The notes under the pieces: generated by a model
What the model saw: only the letters and a program-made list of their open reading frames with translations
Told to the model about the DNA's origin: nothing
Databases searched by the model: none
Made by a program: the position numbers and the translations under genes
Origin: Paracoccaceae bacterium
GTDB taxonomy: Bacteria > Pseudomonadota > Alphaproteobacteria > Rhodobacterales > Rhodobacteraceae
Length of the DNA stretch: 6,650 nt
Direction: 5' to 3'
NCBI GenBank assembly: GCA_023260935.1
Contig: JALQTL010000068.1
Coordinates: 1-6,650 of the forward strand
Part shown: positions 5,608 to 6,650 of the stretch, piece by piece
How positions within the stretch are numbered: position 1 is the stretch's first letter
Layout: the number at the start of each line of letters is the position of its first letter

Positions 5608-6408
5608 TCAGACGGCCTTTTCGCCCGCGCGGATGGCAAAGGGCAGGATATTGCCGCGCGGCGGCAGCGGGCAGGTGGCCAGATCGGTAAAGGCGCAAGG
5701 CGGGTTGAAGGCGCGGTTGAAATCAAGGATCACCCGGTCCCCCTGCACTTCCCCGATCAGAAAGCGCGAGGCGCCATAGGTTTCCACCCCCGAGGTTGCA
5801 TCGCGGATCACGAACATCGGCTTTCCCGCTTTCCAATGCGTCGGCAAGAGCGTGACCTCCTGCCCCTCATGGCTGAACCGCGCGCGATGAGTGATCTGCA
5901 CGGATGTGGGCACGCCAAGCGCGGTATCGATGCCCAGGGCTTCGGGCTTGGGCAGGGCTTCCCACCGGGCCGTGATGCGCCAGACCGGATCGACAGGGTA
6001 ACGCGCGATGCCGGAAAAGCCTGCTCGCGCCGGATGGTCCAGATCGCGCACCCGCAGCGCATGCTGCCCTTCCAGGGATGTCATCTCCAGCAAAAGGCTG
6101 CCCGCTTGCAGCCGCGGATAGGCATCGGGCACCGGGGCAAAGGGCTGCGGCCCCGCCCCCTGATCCAGCAGCGCCCGCCCCTCTGCCGACAGTTCCAGCA
6201 CCCCCAGATGATCGGGGCCGACCGACAGGCGCAGATCATTGTCCCCGGCCCGGCCAAGGCGATAGCGGCCCGGGGAAAGCTCGATCCGGTCGGTCAGGTT
6301 CAGCCAGCCCTCCCCCGCCACCAGCGCGGCGATCCGGTCGCGGTGCCAGGCCTCGGTTTCCGCGGCAAGATCAGGCCGAATATCGGTAGGGGTCGCAGGT
6401 GCAGACAT
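5608..6408 (-). CDS. DUF1684 domain-containing protein
   Basis: 266 aa, no signal peptide or membrane helix, so probably cytoplasmic. It matches the DUF1684 family over its whole length. The N-terminal part has W21, R25 and the GWLNLTDRIELSPG stretch (34-47), then a G-x-x-x-ND-x-L block. The most conserved C-terminal part has FVIRDATSGVETYGASRFL (199-217), LDFNRAFNPPCAF (228-240) and ATCPLPPRGNILPFAIRAGEK (244-264), with two cysteines (C238, C246) typical of the family. No biochemical function is established for DUF1684, to my knowledge. The start has a good ribosome site, GGGAG, seven bases upstream. It follows the WGR-domain gene by 30 bases on the same strand, so the two may be cotranscribed; no terminator is visible between them. 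Confidence 0.93.
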   Translation of the reverse strand: MSAPATPTDIRPDLAAETEAWHRDRIAALVAGEGWLNLTDRIELSPGRYRLGRAGDNDLRLSVGPDHLGVLELSAEGRALLDQGAGPQPFAPVPDAYPRLQAGSLLLEMTSLEGQHALRVRDLDHPARAGFSGIARYPVDPVWRITARWEALPKPEALGIDTALGVPTSVQITHRARFSHEGQEVTLLPTHWKAGKPMFVIRDATSGVETYGASRFLIGEVQGDRVILDFNRAFNPPCAFTDLATCPLPPRGNILPFAIRAGEKAV

Positions 6409-6438
6409 GGGTAGGCTCCCTTTGGTCAGGCGGCAGGA

Positions 6439-6650
6439 TCACCCGGCATATCGGCTTTGGCAATCCGTCTGATGATCGGCTTCATAGCCGCGCCGCAGCT
6501 TGCCCCGGGCAGCGCGGGCCTGTGCCGCCTCGGCCCCGCGCCGGTCTGCAAACCGTTCGGCCCGCATCCGGCCGCTTTGGCCAATCCGGCCCCAGCGGCG
6601 GATCAGGCACCAGTCGCCGAAAAGATCGCGCTCGACCGACAGCGCATAAA
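6439..6650 (-). CDS. WGR-domain protein, 5' end cut by window edge
   Basis: The minus-strand frame enters from the right edge and ends in TGA at 6439, giving 69 visible residues. The visible protein is a WGR domain: YALSVERDLFGDWCLIRRWG, then RIGQSGR, an alanine and arginine-rich helix, and the closing KLRRGY (residues 50-55 of the visible part). The WGR triplet is at visible residues 19-21. WGR domains occur in eukaryotic PARPs and in many short bacterial proteins and are thought to bind nucleic acid. In alphaproteobacteria, stand-alone WGR proteins of about 80-90 aa are common, so probably only 10-20 residues are missing. After the domain comes a 14-residue polar tail. It precedes the DUF1684 gene on the same strand. 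Confidence 0.88.
   Translation of the reverse strand, partial: YALSVERDLFGDWCLIRRWGRIGQSGRMRAERFADRRGAEAAQARAARGKLRRGYEADHQTDCQSRYAG

Overview
The window is high-GC DNA (roughly two thirds G+C by eye) with compact, strongly GC3-biased genes. Together with the gene families, this suggests an alphaproteobacterium of the Rhodobacteraceae, perhaps Paracoccus-like; the genus is an inference from style and not proven. Seven protein-coding genes are supported, two of them cut by the window edges. No rRNA, tRNA, CRISPR array, insertion sequence or integrase was seen.

Left part (1-2194, minus strand): a cell-surface polysaccharide segment. An ExoV-like polysaccharide pyruvyl transferase starts at a TTG (752) and runs off the left edge. 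Upstream of it, after a 326-base gap with no credible gene, is a membrane-bound acyltransferase of family 3 (1079-2194). These two would add pyruvyl ketal and O-acyl (probably acetyl) groups to a polysaccharide. The 3' part of the exoV-like gene is clearly less GC-rich than everything else here.

Centre (2195-3979): a divergent intergenic region of about 300 bases precedes a NodT/TolC-family outer-membrane factor lipoprotein on the plus strand. This region holds the most interesting regulatory signal: three TTAA boxes exactly 11 bases apart (TTAA-N7-TTAA-N7-TTAA). That matches the CtrA-type full site twice over and lies just upstream of the acyltransferase.

Right part (3980-6650): a family-4 glycosyltransferase (minus), convergent with the outer-membrane gene; a 57-aa two-helix membrane protein of unknown function (plus) with a very strong ribosome binding site; and a minus-strand pair made of a WGR-domain protein (C-terminal part only) followed 30 bases later by a DUF1684 protein.

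Taken together, 1-5185 looks like the edge of an exopolysaccharide assembly and decoration locus (glycosyltransferase, pyruvyl transferase, acyltransferase, possibly an export duct). From 5401 on it looks like ordinary housekeeping or unknown genes. No clearly new multi-gene system could be demonstrated; the possible CtrA control of polysaccharide decoration is the best lead.
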